Below the pieces are notes generated by a model, which saw only the letters and a list, made by a program, of their open reading frames with translations, was not told the origin of the DNA and did no database searches. A DNA stretch of 64,000 nt from an uncultured Anaerolineae bacterium (GTDB lineage Bacteria; Chloroflexota; Anaerolineae; CG2-30-64-16): assembly GCA_937124585.1 (NCBI GenBank), contig CAKZKT010000055.1, positions 53,758 to 117,757 of the forward strand, written 5' to 3'. Positions 19,750 through 29,674 of the stretch are shown here, in pieces. The position numbers and the translations under genes were made by a program. The first letter of the stretch is position 1, and each line of letters starts with the position of its first letter.

Positions 19750-21396
19750 TTACACGTCCAGCACCAACGGCAAAATGAGCGGCCGGCGGCCTGTGCGGGC
19801 ATAACAATACTGGCTCAGGACCTCCTTGATTTTGTTGCGAATCGAGGAGCCGGTGGCAGGCATCTTCAGCACTTCCCACATGCGGTCTTTGGCGCCCTCG
19901 ATCAGGTCATCAGCTTCGGCGACATAGACAAAGCCGCGCGTGAGGATCTCCGGGTCGGTGACCACCTCGCCGGTGGCCGGATTGCGCGCGACGATGGCCA
20001 CCAGGAAGCCATCGCGGGCGAGATGCTGACGGTCACGCAGGACGGCCGCGCCGAGTTCGCCGATGCTCAGCCCATCCACCAGCACATGGCCTTCGCTCAC
20101 CCGTTCGCCCACCCGAATGGCGCGCGGCCCGACCTCGACCACCTGGCCGCTTTCCACGATGACGATATTCTCGGGCGGGATGCCCATCGCCTGCGCGGTA
20201 CGGGCGTGGAGCACCAGGTGGCGGTACTCGCCATGCATGGGCACGAAGAAACGCGGCCGCACGAGCGAGATCATCATCTTGTGATCTTCGCGGCTGCCAT
20301 GCCCCGACACGTGCACATCGCACAGATCGGAGTAGATCACGTCGGCGCCCAGCCGGAAGAGATCGTCCACGATGCGATTGACCATCTCCTCGTTGCCGGG
20401 GATGGGCGTGGCCGACAGGATGACGGTGTCTCCGGGGATGATTTGTAGCTGCGGGTGCTCATCGCTGGCCAGTCGGGCCAGCACAGCGGTCGGTTCGCCC
20501 TGGCTGCCGGTGCAGACGATGACCACCTCATCGCGCGGCAGGTTGTTCATCTCCGAGGTGGTCAACAGGTCCTCGGGCGCGATGTCCAGATAGCCCATCT
20601 GGATGGCCATGCGCACGTTGTTCACCATGCTGCGACCGACCACGCCCACGCGGCGGCCGTGGCGTCGCGCGGCGTGGATCACCTGCTGGATGCGCGAGAT
20701 GTTGGAGGCGAAAGTGGCTATGACCACCCGGCCCGTTGCCTGGCCTACGATTTCGTCGAGCACCTCGCTGACGCGCTGCTCGGAAGGCGTGAACCCCTCG
20801 GTGTCGGCGTTGGTCGAGTCGGAGAGCAGCAACAGCACTCCCCGGTCGCCGAGCGCCTGCAATTTGGCCACATCGGTGAGCCGGCCATCCACCGGATGCT
20901 GGTCGAATTTGTAATCCGAAGCATACACGACCACGCCAATCGGCGTTGTGACGGCCACGCCCACGGCATCGGGGATGCTGTGACAGACGTGAAAGAATTC
21001 GACCTGGAACGGGCCGAAGTGCAGCACGTCATCGGGCGTGATGGTGTGCAGCTCGGCGTCGGCCAGCAAGCCGGCCTCGCGCAGTTTGACCTCGGCCAGG
21101 CCGCGCGTCAGCCGGGTGGCGTAGACGGGCACATCGAGGTATTTGAGCAAGTAGGGCAGTGCGCCGATATGGTCTTCATGGCCGTGGGTCAAGATCACTG
21201 CTTGCACGCGGTCGGCGCGCGCGGTCAGGTAGGTGATGTCCGGGTAGACCAGGTCAATGCCCGGCATGTCGCCATCGGGGAACATCAGCCCCACATCTAT
21301 GATCAGGATCTGCTGGTCATATTCCAGGACCATCAGGTTCTTGCCGATCTCGCCGACGCCGCCGAGCGGAATCACGCGGAGAGGAAAGTCCGACAA
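19750..21396 (-). CDS. rnj: Ribonuclease J
   Basis: VIPLGGVGEIGKNLMVLEY, ILTHGHEDHIGALPYLL, HVSGHGSREDHKMMI. Confidence 0.95.
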   Translation of the reverse strand: MSDFPLRVIPLGGVGEIGKNLMVLEYDQQILIIDVGLMFPDGDMPGIDLVYPDITYLTARADRVQAVILTHGHEDHIGALPYLLKYLDVPVYATRLTRGLAEVKLREAGLLADAELHTITPDDVLHFGPFQVEFFHVCHSIPDAVGVAVTTPIGVVVYASDYKFDQHPVDGRLTDVAKLQALGDRGVLLLLSDSTNADTEGFTPSEQRVSEVLDEIVGQATGRVVIATFASNISRIQQVIHAARRHGRRVGVVGRSMVNNVRMAIQMGYLDIAPEDLLTTSEMNNLPRDEVVIVCTGSQGEPTAVLARLASDEHPQLQIIPGDTVILSATPIPGNEEMVNRIVDDLFRLGADVIYSDLCDVHVSGHGSREDHKMMISLVRPRFFVPMHGEYRHLVLHARTAQAMGIPPENIVIVESGQVVEVGPRAIRVGERVSEGHVLVDGLSIGELGAAVLRDRQHLARDGFLVAIVARNPATGEVVTDPEILTRGFVYVAEADDLIEGAKDRMWEVLKMPATGSSIRNKIKEVLSQYCYARTGRRPLILPLVLDV

Positions 21397-21409
21397 AGAT
21401 GCCTCCTAT

Positions 21410-22012
21410 TCAAACAAAACGGGCGCCGAAGCACCCTGCTAATCTCTGCATAGCCTCGGCCCGCGCGGCGGCCAGGCGCGCCCGCATCGCCGGTTCCTGC
21501 AGGGCCGGCGTGGTCATCAGGAGAGCGTCTTCGCCATCCCGATAATAGTTGCGCCTCCGACCAACCAGTTGGTAGCCGAGTTTTTCGTAGAGCCGACGCG
21601 CCGGCAGATTGCTGGCGCGCACCTCCAGGGTCGAGGTGCGAGCACCGCGCGCGATCGCCGCGTCGAGCAGCGCCAACATCAGGTAAAGCCCCAGGCCGCA
21701 TCGCCGCCAGGCAGGATGGGTGGCGATGGTGGCGATATGGGCTTCGTCCACCAGCAGCCAGAATCCACCATAGGCCACGAGCTGGCCGGCCGTCGCGATC
21801 TCTTCGGGCACCGCGGCCTGCGTCGGGCCTGACGAATGGTTCGCCTTTCCGGCCGTTGGCAGACGCAGCGCCAGATAGGTCGCCATATCGTTCGCGGTCA
21901 GGTCGGTCAGGTACATGCGCCGGGTCCACGGGTCTTTGAAGCAGACGCGTTCGAGCTCCATGACGACGTCCAGGTCGGCGGGCGTCAGCGGCGTCACGAC
22001 AGGAAATCCCAT
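21410..22012 (-). CDS. rimI: Ribosomal-protein-alanine acetyltransferase, RimI-like
   Basis: GNAT fold; LVDEAHIATIATHPAWRRCGLG; LEVRASNLPARRLYEKLGY. Confidence 0.9.
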   Translation of the reverse strand: MGFPVVTPLTPADLDVVMELERVCFKDPWTRRMYLTDLTANDMATYLALRLPTAGKANHSSGPTQAAVPEEIATAGQLVAYGGFWLLVDEAHIATIATHPAWRRCGLGLYLMLALLDAAIARGARTSTLEVRASNLPARRLYEKLGYQLVGRRRNYYRDGEDALLMTTPALQEPAMRARLAAARAEAMQRLAGCFGARFV

Positions 22013-22015
22013 GAG

Positions 22016-22696
22016 TCAGCGCACCTTCGGCTGCGGCGGTTCATGCAGGTAGATCGGGCTGAGCGTCGCCGGGTCGTCGAACTGACCGGCCATCAGGCGC
22101 CGCCAGGCCAGCTCTGCGATATAGCCGGCCCGCCGCATGGCCAAGGCCGGTGAAAGGATCTGCGCGCGCGGCCGACCGCACCAGTTCAGCAATGTCTCCC
22201 GGTCGGCCGCCAGCAGCTCGCCGGCGAACGTAGTGGGCCGGGTCACGGTCTGCGCCAGTGCCTCGACGGTCGAGAGCTGATATGGGGTTTGCGGTCCCCA
22301 ACCGGCCGGCCCATGCGCGTAGAGTGCCCAGCAGACCCGTCCCCGGCCCGCCTGGATGAGCGCGATCACCGGAGTCGGCGCATTTTGGTGCGGATAGGCC
22401 ACTGCATCGAGGGTCGGCACGCCGATCAGCCTGGCGCCGGTGGCGAGGGCGATCCCTTTGGCTGCGGCCAGGGCCACGCGCAGCCCCGTGAACGAGCCCG
22501 GCCCCAAAGCCACCGCCACCGCCTGCAGGTCGGCCGGTCGGACACCCGCCTGCGCCAGCATGTGCGCGGCCTGAGGCATCAATTCGACGGTGTGGCGATT
22601 GGCCGAATGCCAGTTGTATTCGGCCATCAGGCCGCGGCCCTCGTCGTACAGCGCACAGCCGGCCAGTCGGGTGGAGGTGTCAAGCGCAAGCAACAT
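22016..22696 (-). CDS. tsaB: tRNA t6A biosynthesis protein TsaB
   Basis: [42 protein letters not shown]. Confidence 0.94.
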   Translation of the reverse strand: MLLALDTSTRLAGCALYDEGRGLMAEYNWHSANRHTVELMPQAAHMLAQAGVRPADLQAVAVALGPGSFTGLRVALAAAKGIALATGARLIGVPTLDAVAYPHQNAPTPVIALIQAGRGRVCWALYAHGPAGWGPQTPYQLSTVEALAQTVTRPTTFAGELLAADRETLLNWCGRPRAQILSPALAMRRAGYIAELAWRRLMAGQFDDPATLSPIYLHEPPQPKVR

Positions 22697-23204
22697 CGGT
22701 CAGCTCGGGGACAGTATGGCCTGTATCGGTGCAGGCGATCTGACGCAACAGTTCGATGTAGTGCGCGCCGTGCGCCCGGCACACCAGGCGTCGTCGGTTC
22801 GCATCCAGATACGTCAGGGAGATCTCCAGACGCGCCGTCGGCAACAGATCGAGGATGCGATCGGCCCACTCGATGATCAGGATCTGGTCATCCACCATCA
22901 GATCGGTCAAGCCGATGTCCCACATCTCGGCCGATGCCGCCGTCAGACGGTAGCAGTCGGCATGTTGCAACACACGGCCATCGGCCGCGCGATAGCAATT
23001 GATGAGCACGAAGGTGGGGCTGGTGACCGGAACACGAATGCCCAGGCCTTCGGCCACGCCCTGCGTGAAGACGGTCTTGCCGGCGCCCAGATCGCCGATC
23101 AGGGCCAGCACGTCGCCGTTGCGCAACAATTGACCGAGCCGGGCGCCGATAGCACGGGTGGCCTCGGCGCTTTCGGTCTCGCATGTCCATTCATACGTTT
23201 CCAT
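22680..23204 (-). CDS. tsaE: tRNA t6A biosynthesis ATPase TsaE
   Basis: [39 protein letters not shown]. Confidence 0.94.
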   Translation of the reverse strand: METYEWTCETESAEATRAIGARLGQLLRNGDVLALIGDLGAGKTVFTQGVAEGLGIRVPVTSPTFVLINCYRAADGRVLQHADCYRLTAASAEMWDIGLTDLMVDDQILIIEWADRILDLLPTARLEISLTYLDANRRRLVCRAHGAHYIELLRQIACTDTGHTVPELTDVACA

Positions 23205-23215
23205 AATTCGCCCCT

Positions 23216-23244
23216 ATTATACCCGCGCTGCGGAGCGCGACCAA
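23216..23244 (-). promoter_or_regulatory. Sigma70-like promoter for tsaE-tsaB-rimI-rnj
   Basis: Minus strand TTGGTC-N17-TATAAT, -10 only about 12 nt from the tsaE ATG. Confidence 0.55.
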
Positions 23245-23340
23245 ACTGACCGGGCCTGTTGACCGTGTCGCGTCGGTCCAGACTTCTCACTTCGGGCCAC
23301 CGGTGGTATGATCAGAGTGCACCAAAGGAGATACTGAACC

Positions 23341-24084
23341 ATGCGCATCCTGATTCTGTCCGACATCCACGCGAACCTGGCCGCCCTGGAGGCGGTGCTG
23401 ACCGACGCACAATCTTTCGAATATGAGGCGGTCTGGTGCCTGGGCGATATCGTCGGTTATGGGCCGGAGCCGGAAGAATGCGTGGCTCGCGTCCGTTCGC
23501 TCAAGCCGCGCGCAGTGGTCGGCAACCATGACTGGGCGGTCATCGGCCGCATGGATGCCGAGGATTTCAACGTCGAAGCCCGCCGCGTGGTTTTGTGGAC
23601 GCGCCAACGGCTGAGCGCCATCAGCTTGAACTGGCTGAGCAATCTACCGCACGAGCCGATCGTCGAGGGCGACTTCACGCTGACCCACGGCAGTCCGCGC
23701 GATCCGGTGTGGGAATACGTGGTCTATCCGGCAGTGGCGGCCGCCAACCTGGCACATTTCCAAACGCCTTTTTGCCTGGTGGGCCACACGCACGTGCCCA
23801 ATCTCTTCGTGTTTGCAGCCGGGAGCCAGCACAAAGTGAATGCGATGCGCGTCAGGCCCGGCCAGCCGATCGCGCTGGAGAAGGCAAATCGGGCCATCCT
23901 GAATCCAGGGAGCGTCGGCCAGCCGCGCGACAGCGATCCGCGCGCCGCCTATGCCATCCTGGACACCGAGCGGAGCACCTGGTTGCCGCGGCGGGCACCC
24001 TATCCCATCGAGGTGACGCAGGCGCACATGCGCGCCGCCGGCCTGCCCGAACGGCTGATCAATCGCCTGGACTTCGGCTGGTGA
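23341..24084 (+). CDS. Metallophosphoesterase (YfcE-like)
   Basis: MRILILSDIHANLAALEAVL, CLGDIVGYGPEPEECV, VVGNHDWAV, LVGHTHVPNLF. Confidence 0.92.
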   Translation: MRILILSDIHANLAALEAVLTDAQSFEYEAVWCLGDIVGYGPEPEECVARVRSLKPRAVVGNHDWAVIGRMDAEDFNVEARRVVLWTRQRLSAISLNWLSNLPHEPIVEGDFTLTHGSPRDPVWEYVVYPAVAAANLAHFQTPFCLVGHTHVPNLFVFAAGSQHKVNAMRVRPGQPIALEKANRAILNPGSVGQPRDSDPRAAYAILDTERSTWLPRRAPYPIEVTQAHMRAAGLPERLINRLDFGW

Positions 24085-24222
24085 CGCCGAATGCGGCGCG
24101 GTCGGCGCTTTCCGCCGTTCGTCTGCTGTACTTCGGAGCGGAACCGACCGACACCAGGCGACGTCACAATGCATAGACGCTATGCATCCGGCATATTTCG
24201 GGAGGATTGGGGGAGGGAAACG

Positions 24223-25134
24223 ATGAGACGCAGTCTTGTTGTCCTGCTGTTTGTCGGCTTGTTGGTGAGCGCGATCGGCTGCGCGGCCCCGCGGTCCGTA
24301 GTGCGCGAAGTGGCGAGGCCGGTTGAGCTGCCGGCTCCGGCCCCGGCCTGGAACGGGGCCGCGTCGGCCGTCGCCGGAGTCGAATCGGCGGCCGACAGCG
24401 CGGAGCGCATGATCGTGCGCACCGTCGAGCTCAGCATGGTCGTGAACGATACCGAAGCGACCTTGAAAGCCGTCAATGCGTTGGTTGCCGACGCGGGCGG
24501 CTACGTGAACGATTCGCGCACCTGGCGCGAGACCGAACAGCTGCGCGCGCGCGTGGTCGTGCGCATCCCGGCCGACAGGCTCGACGCCACCCTGGAAGCG
24601 TTCAAAAAGCTGGCCGTGCGCATCGAGCGCGAAAATATCAGCGGCCGGGATGTGACGGAGGAGTACAGTGACCTGAACGCGCAGCTGACCAATCTGGAGG
24701 CAACCGAACGCGAGCTGCGCGAATTATTGAGCGAGGTGCGCCAGCGCACGCAGAAGGCCGAGGATATCCTGCAGGTCTATCAGGAACTGACCAGAATACG
24801 CGGCGAGATCGAGCGCGTGAAGGGACGGATGCAATATCTGAGCAATCAGACGGCGCTGGCGACGGTAACCCTGGACTTGATCCCCGATGTGCTCGCCCGA
24901 CCGGTGGTCGAACCGGGCTGGCGGCCGCTGGAGACGCTGAAAAACGCGGGCCGCGCGCTGGTGAACGCGCTCAAGGGGCTGGTGGATGCGGCGATCTGGC
25001 TGGTGATCTTCGTGACGCCGCTGCTGCTCGTGCTTGCCGTCCCGGTCGTGCTGCTCGCACTGCTGATCCGCTGGCTGGCGCGGCGACGTCGTCGGCCCCA
25101 GTCCGGAGGCCCGCAAGGCTCTGTCGGCCTCTAG
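24223..25134 (+). CDS. DUF4349-type lipoprotein
   Basis: Signal peptide with lipobox SAIGCAAP; MIVRTVELSMVVNDTEATLKAVNALVADAGGYVNDS; coiled coil; C-terminal TM. Confidence 0.85.
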   Translation: MRRSLVVLLFVGLLVSAIGCAAPRSVVREVARPVELPAPAPAWNGAASAVAGVESAADSAERMIVRTVELSMVVNDTEATLKAVNALVADAGGYVNDSRTWRETEQLRARVVVRIPADRLDATLEAFKKLAVRIERENISGRDVTEEYSDLNAQLTNLEATERELRELLSEVRQRTQKAEDILQVYQELTRIRGEIERVKGRMQYLSNQTALATVTLDLIPDVLARPVVEPGWRPLETLKNAGRALVNALKGLVDAAIWLVIFVTPLLLVLAVPVVLLALLIRWLARRRRRPQSGGPQGSVGL

Positions 25135-25161
25135 AAACTGCCTGGTTGCGCTATCGGCCGG

Positions 25162-25194
25162 AGCCCCTGAGGCCCCTGCGGGCTTTCAGGGGCT
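25162..25194. terminator. Hairpin between convergent genes
   Basis: agcccctga (25162-25170) / tcaggggct (25186-25194). Confidence 0.5.
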
Positions 25195-27747
25195 ATCTAT
25201 CCCATTGCGCAACTCGTGGTACACGTTCAATCCCTCAACGATGTCACGTTGACGCTCGCGAATCTGGCGTTCGGCTTGCCGGAACCGAAAAGCATCGAGC
25301 TTTTGAAAGATCGTGGCCTGGACGAACGACGGCTTGGCAACGTTATGGAAGTTGAACCCCTCGTCGGTAGCCGCGGTCAGGATTTCCACGTCGCCGTAGT
25401 CGAGCAGGTTCTTCCAGAAGCCCTCCTGGCGCGTTTGCACATTCTGGACGCGGTCGAGAGTGCCCTCGCGGCGTTTGATCGAAAGCCAGAACGGCGTCGC
25501 TTCGATGTTAATGATCCGGTCATCCCTCAGAATGTAGAGATCGTTGCGATAGTCTGCAAATTCCCACAGGATCCAGCCCACAAAGAAAAAGAAGATGACC
25601 CACCACGGCAGATGCAGCGCGATTTGATTGGCTCCGAACTCGGTGCGGAACAGCATCCAGCCCACCACCGACCAGATCAGGAGCAGCACGAGAGGCCGAC
25701 CAGCCTGAATGATCAGCTGGATCGGATGCTTTCGCCAGAGATATTCTCCCTCTTTCAGCGCGATGGCCTGTGCCGGTTCCCCGATCAATAACCTGCGCCA
25801 ACGCTCTGGCATTCTATTTGCCAGCCGCACGAATGGTCCCGGCAGTGTCCCTTTCATTGCCGGCAACGTGGCGGGGCGAGGCCGGCGTTTGCGCCGGAAG
25901 CGATCGAACCAGCGGCGCTGAGCCGGGGTTGCTTCGGCGTCGCCCAACGCCCGTCCTATGGGCGGGATCGGCAGCGCCAGCTGCAGCCCGGTCATCACGG
26001 CTTTGCGCAGCTCCTCGTGCTGCCGGCCGCGGGCGCCGGCCGTCGCTTCGGCGCGCTCCCGCTGGATCACCGCGCGCACGGAATCGGGATGAGGCACGTG
26101 CTCGAATTTGACCGAGCCGACGCGCGCCGCCGAACGGATGTTGAGATCGCCGTAATCGAACAAACGCCCCCAGAAGTCCGCGTCGTAGGTCACGTCCTGG
26201 ATCATCTCGAGCGGCGTTTCGACGCGTCCCTCGTAGAACAGGAGCAGACGATCGCGACGGGTCACCCGGCGATTGGTGACGACGTAGTAGTCGTCGTAGT
26301 AGTTGTAAACAATGAAGGCCCCTGCGGGCAGGAACAAAAACGCGAAAGCAATGAGCACAACGACGCTGACTTCATTGCGCATGTTGGGGGGAACCAGCAG
26401 GGCGAGCAGGACGAGCAACAGGAAGACCAGGAAGAGGGATGCCAGAGGCCTGGCCAGCCATAACCAGTGGGAGCGGCCTCTCCATTCGACCTTCTCGCCC
26501 TCCTGAAGCCAGTCAAATTCCCGCCGTTCCAGCTTCTTTTCGATGGGCCGGTGCAATAGCGCCCTGTAGCTTTGCCATTGTTGCGGATCTTCCTCGTACG
26601 CCACGTTCAGATCCCGCCGATCGAGGACAAGGATGTCTGTTCCGGCCAGTCGCGGCTGCTCGGTTGTCTCAGCCGACGAGACGGCGCGCACGGTGGCGTC
26701 ATGTTCTCGTCCCGCGGTCAGCGAAGTCTCGCCGTAAGCCGCCGGTGCGCGCAGAAGGTTGCGCGGCCGCGGCCGGCCGCGCTCGTCCACTGCAAGGATG
26801 ATCGCAGCGCCCTGGCGCAAGATCACCAGCTCGTGCCCGGGTTGTCCCTCCGTGGTGATGTTTTGACCGGCAGGCACGAACATCCAGCCGCAGAACTGTG
26901 CCAGATGCCGCCGCGCCTCTTGAGGGAGGTTGCGCAGCGGATCCACATTGTCCAGGTAATGGGCGATATTGAGCGGCTCGCGCACCAGGCTGTGGACATC
27001 ACCGAACTTCCTGGCCAGGGCGTTGAAAAGATCGGCAGGGAAGAAGAAGAGCCGTGATTTGTAGCGGGCAACCGCCCGATTGGCGACGCAATTCTTCCCC
27101 AAACGCCTCTCGTCCCCGGGCGTGATGAAGAAATTGCCCGCCGTCAAGCGCCATCCCGGCCGGTTCTGGGCGACCGGGCCATCCACCGTCACCTGCCCCC
27201 ACTCGATGACGAACAGGCCGGGCTCGGCCGTCAGGTTGACCTCGCTGTTGGCCGCCACTTCCACCTCGCGGATCAGGTCGGCGATCTGCCGGATGGTCGC
27301 GTCGTCCAGCGTACGCAGCAACGGCAGGCGGCGCAGGCGGCCGGCCAGGTCCTGGTGCAGCAGGAACTCCTGCAGCTTCTCGTTGCGCTCGATGGCGCCG
27401 CGCAGTTCGAACGGCTGCAGGCGATAGAGGACGGCCCGAGTCAACGCGCGCACCTCGAACTGCGGCAGATTCAGATAGAGCGTGGCCTGGCCGAAGCAGT
27501 CGCCCGGCTTCAGCTTCCACTGAAACCATGTCCGCTTTCCATGCCGCAGGATGCCCTGCAGCTCGCCTGAGCCCACGATGGTGAAGGCGCTGACCGGATC
27601 GCCCTCGGCCGCCACCAGCTGGCCCGGCTGTATCTCGACGCGTTCGAGTCGCGACAGGTAATTGGTCTCGAGTTCCTTCCAGACCTTGCTCAGGGGAGTG
27701 TCTTTGAGCGCCTCCCACGCCTCTTTCTTTTGCGCTTCGGTCAACAT
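25186..27747 (-). CDS. Multidomain protein: cyclic-nucleotide-binding-like domains plus duplicated 2TM + bacterial-PH-like modules
   Basis: cNMP-like beta-roll text (LVAAEGDPVSAFTIVGSGELQGIL; GQNITTEGQPGHELVILRQGAAII); two PH-like repeats, each with ...FDYGDLNI / LDYGDVEI. Confidence 0.8.
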   Translation of the reverse strand: MLTEAQKKEAWEALKDTPLSKVWKELETNYLSRLERVEIQPGQLVAAEGDPVSAFTIVGSGELQGILRHGKRTWFQWKLKPGDCFGQATLYLNLPQFEVRALTRAVLYRLQPFELRGAIERNEKLQEFLLHQDLAGRLRRLPLLRTLDDATIRQIADLIREVEVAANSEVNLTAEPGLFVIEWGQVTVDGPVAQNRPGWRLTAGNFFITPGDERRLGKNCVANRAVARYKSRLFFFPADLFNALARKFGDVHSLVREPLNIAHYLDNVDPLRNLPQEARRHLAQFCGWMFVPAGQNITTEGQPGHELVILRQGAAIILAVDERGRPRPRNLLRAPAAYGETSLTAGREHDATVRAVSSAETTEQPRLAGTDILVLDRRDLNVAYEEDPQQWQSYRALLHRPIEKKLERREFDWLQEGEKVEWRGRSHWLWLARPLASLFLVFLLLVLLALLVPPNMRNEVSVVVLIAFAFLFLPAGAFIVYNYYDDYYVVTNRRVTRRDRLLLFYEGRVETPLEMIQDVTYDADFWGRLFDYGDLNIRSAARVGSVKFEHVPHPDSVRAVIQRERAEATAGARGRQHEELRKAVMTGLQLALPIPPIGRALGDAEATPAQRRWFDRFRRKRRPRPATLPAMKGTLPGPFVRLANRMPERWRRLLIGEPAQAIALKEGEYLWRKHPIQLIIQAGRPLVLLLIWSVVGWMLFRTEFGANQIALHLPWWVIFFFFVGWILWEFADYRNDLYILRDDRIINIEATPFWLSIKRREGTLDRVQNVQTRQEGFWKNLLDYGDVEILTAATDEGFNFHNVAKPSFVQATIFQKLDAFRFRQAERQIRERQRDIVEGLNVYHELRNGIDSP

Positions 27748-27750
27748 CGC

Positions 27751-29640
27751 TCACAGCCTTTCGCGCACGCTCTGCGCCGCAGCCAGCGTCATGCCGGGGA
27801 CGGCGGCCAGCTCCTCCACCGTCGCCTGGCGGATCGCCTCCAGTGAGCCGAAATGTTTGAGCAGCGCCCGGCGGCGGGCCGGGCCGATGCCCGGAATCGC
27901 GTCGAGTTCAGAGGCCACCGCAGCCTTGCCCCGTTTTTCGCGGTGCGCGGTGATGGCGAAGCGGTGCGCCTCGTCCCGGATGCGTTGGATCAGGAACAAC
28001 CCCTGGCTGGCCGGCGGCAGCAGGATGGGATCGGAGCGGCCGGGGAGGAAAAACTCTTCGCGTTGTTTGGCCAGGCCCGCCACCGGCACCACCTCGGTGA
28101 GGCCGAACTCGGCCAGCACCTCGACCGCCACGCCGAGCTGACCCTTGCCGCCGTCCACGATCAGCAGGTCGGGCAGCAACTTCCACGCTTCATCGGATTT
28201 GCGGGCTTTGGCGCCCGGATCGGGCAACGCCTCCTCGACGGCGCGGCGAAACCGACGCACGAGCACCTCGCGCATGGCCGCGAAATCGTCCGGTTCGCCC
28301 TGCGCGCCGCGGCCTTTTACGTTGAAGCGGCGATAGCTGCTCTTCTCCGGTGCGCCTTTGGCGAAAACGACCATGCTGCCGACCGTGTGCGTGCCCTGCA
28401 GCGTCGAAATGTCGAAGCATTCGATGCGGCTCGGCGGCGCGGCCAGCCCCAACGCCTCCTGGATCTGCGCCAGCGCCTCGGTTTGACGGTTGGTATCGGC
28501 CTGCCACTGCGCCTGCAACGCGGTCAGCGTGGTCGTGGCGTTTTCGGCTGCCATTTGCAGCAGCTCATGCTTCGGCCCGACGGTGGGCACGGTCAGCACC
28601 ACCTTTTCGCCGCCGCGCCGACTGCACAGCCACTGCTCGATGATGTTCCGCTCATCCAGGTCTTTTGGCAACACGATGCTGGGCGGCACAAACGCCGCTT
28701 CATCGTAGAACTGCTTGATGAACGCGGCGACCAGCTCGCCGTTTTGCTCCGCGCTCACTCCTTCCAGCACGAAGGTCTCCCGGCCGATCAGTTTGCCGCG
28801 ACGGATGAAGAAGACCTGCACGCACGCTTCGCCCGTGCGGGCATCCTGAGCAAAAGCGATGACGTCTTCGTCCTCCTGCTGGCCGCTGACGATCTTCTGG
28901 CGCGCGACGATCTGGCCGGCCGCGCGGATCTGATCGCGCAGCATGGCCGCGCGCTCGAATTGCAGGCTTTCGGCGGCCTCCTGCATTTGGGCCCGCATTT
29001 TCGCCAGCACCTGTTCGCTGTCGCCTTCCAGGAAGGCGGCCAGCCCCGCGATGATCTGGCGATAGCCGTTCCGATCCACCGCGCCGATACACGGGCCGGC
29101 GCACCGTTTGATGTGGTAATACAGGCACGGCTTGGGATCACGGCCGGTGATCTCGCGCGTGCAATCCAGATACGGGAAAACCCGGCGCAATGCGTCCAGT
29201 GTCTGGCGCACCGCATAGGCCGATGTGAAGGGGCCGTAGTAGCGACTGCCGTCGCGCTCCATCCGGCGCACGATGCTGACCTTCGGGAAGTCATCCTGCC
29301 AGTGGATCTTGATGTAAGGATAGGTCTTGTCGTCGCGTAGGCGGATGTTGAAGCGAGGCCGATAGCGCTTGATCAGCTCGTTCTCGAGGATCAGCGCTTC
29401 CAGCTCGGTGTCGGTGACGATCCACTCCAGGTCGGCGATCTCGGAGACCAGCCGCCGGATGCGACCGTCATGACGGGCGCTCTCGTGGAAATAGGAGCGC
29501 ACGCGGTGGCGCAACACCACCGCCTTGCCGACGTAGATCACCTTTCCGTCGGCCGCGCGGTAGATGTAGACTCCCGGCCGTTCGGGCAGGGTGTCGAGCT
29601 TGTGCATCAGATCCACGGCGGTCTGGGTGTTCACGGGCAT
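27751..29640 (-). CDS. uvrC: Excinuclease ABC subunit C
   Basis: LPERPGVYIYRAADGKVIYVGKAVVLRHRVRSYF (GIY-YIG); C-terminal helix-hairpin-helix. Confidence 0.95.
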   Translation of the reverse strand: MPVNTQTAVDLMHKLDTLPERPGVYIYRAADGKVIYVGKAVVLRHRVRSYFHESARHDGRIRRLVSEIADLEWIVTDTELEALILENELIKRYRPRFNIRLRDDKTYPYIKIHWQDDFPKVSIVRRMERDGSRYYGPFTSAYAVRQTLDALRRVFPYLDCTREITGRDPKPCLYYHIKRCAGPCIGAVDRNGYRQIIAGLAAFLEGDSEQVLAKMRAQMQEAAESLQFERAAMLRDQIRAAGQIVARQKIVSGQQEDEDVIAFAQDARTGEACVQVFFIRRGKLIGRETFVLEGVSAEQNGELVAAFIKQFYDEAAFVPPSIVLPKDLDERNIIEQWLCSRRGGEKVVLTVPTVGPKHELLQMAAENATTTLTALQAQWQADTNRQTEALAQIQEALGLAAPPSRIECFDISTLQGTHTVGSMVVFAKGAPEKSSYRRFNVKGRGAQGEPDDFAAMREVLVRRFRRAVEEALPDPGAKARKSDEAWKLLPDLLIVDGGKGQLGVAVEVLAEFGLTEVVPVAGLAKQREEFFLPGRSDPILLPPASQGLFLIQRIRDEAHRFAITAHREKRGKAAVASELDAIPGIGPARRRALLKHFGSLEAIRQATVEELAAVPGMTLAAAQSVRERL

Positions 29641-29674
29641 ACTCCCCCCTGAACAGGATGAAGCTCCGGCCGGC

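Noticed and set aside
17659-20448. 929-aa ORF antisense to ftsK and rnj
   Set aside because: Spans two genes with clear FtsK and RNase J motifs; shadow ORF rich in H/Q/R
23274-23300. Similarity between ggtccagacttctcacttcggg (23274 region) and ggtccagacttttcggg (33795 region) as a shared promoter element
   Set aside because: Short match with a gap; cannot be separated from chance without a genome-wide test
26270-26312. gtagtcgtcgtagtagttg triplet repeat
   Set aside because: Encodes the YYDDYYVV motif of the PH-like domain; short and probably codon-driven
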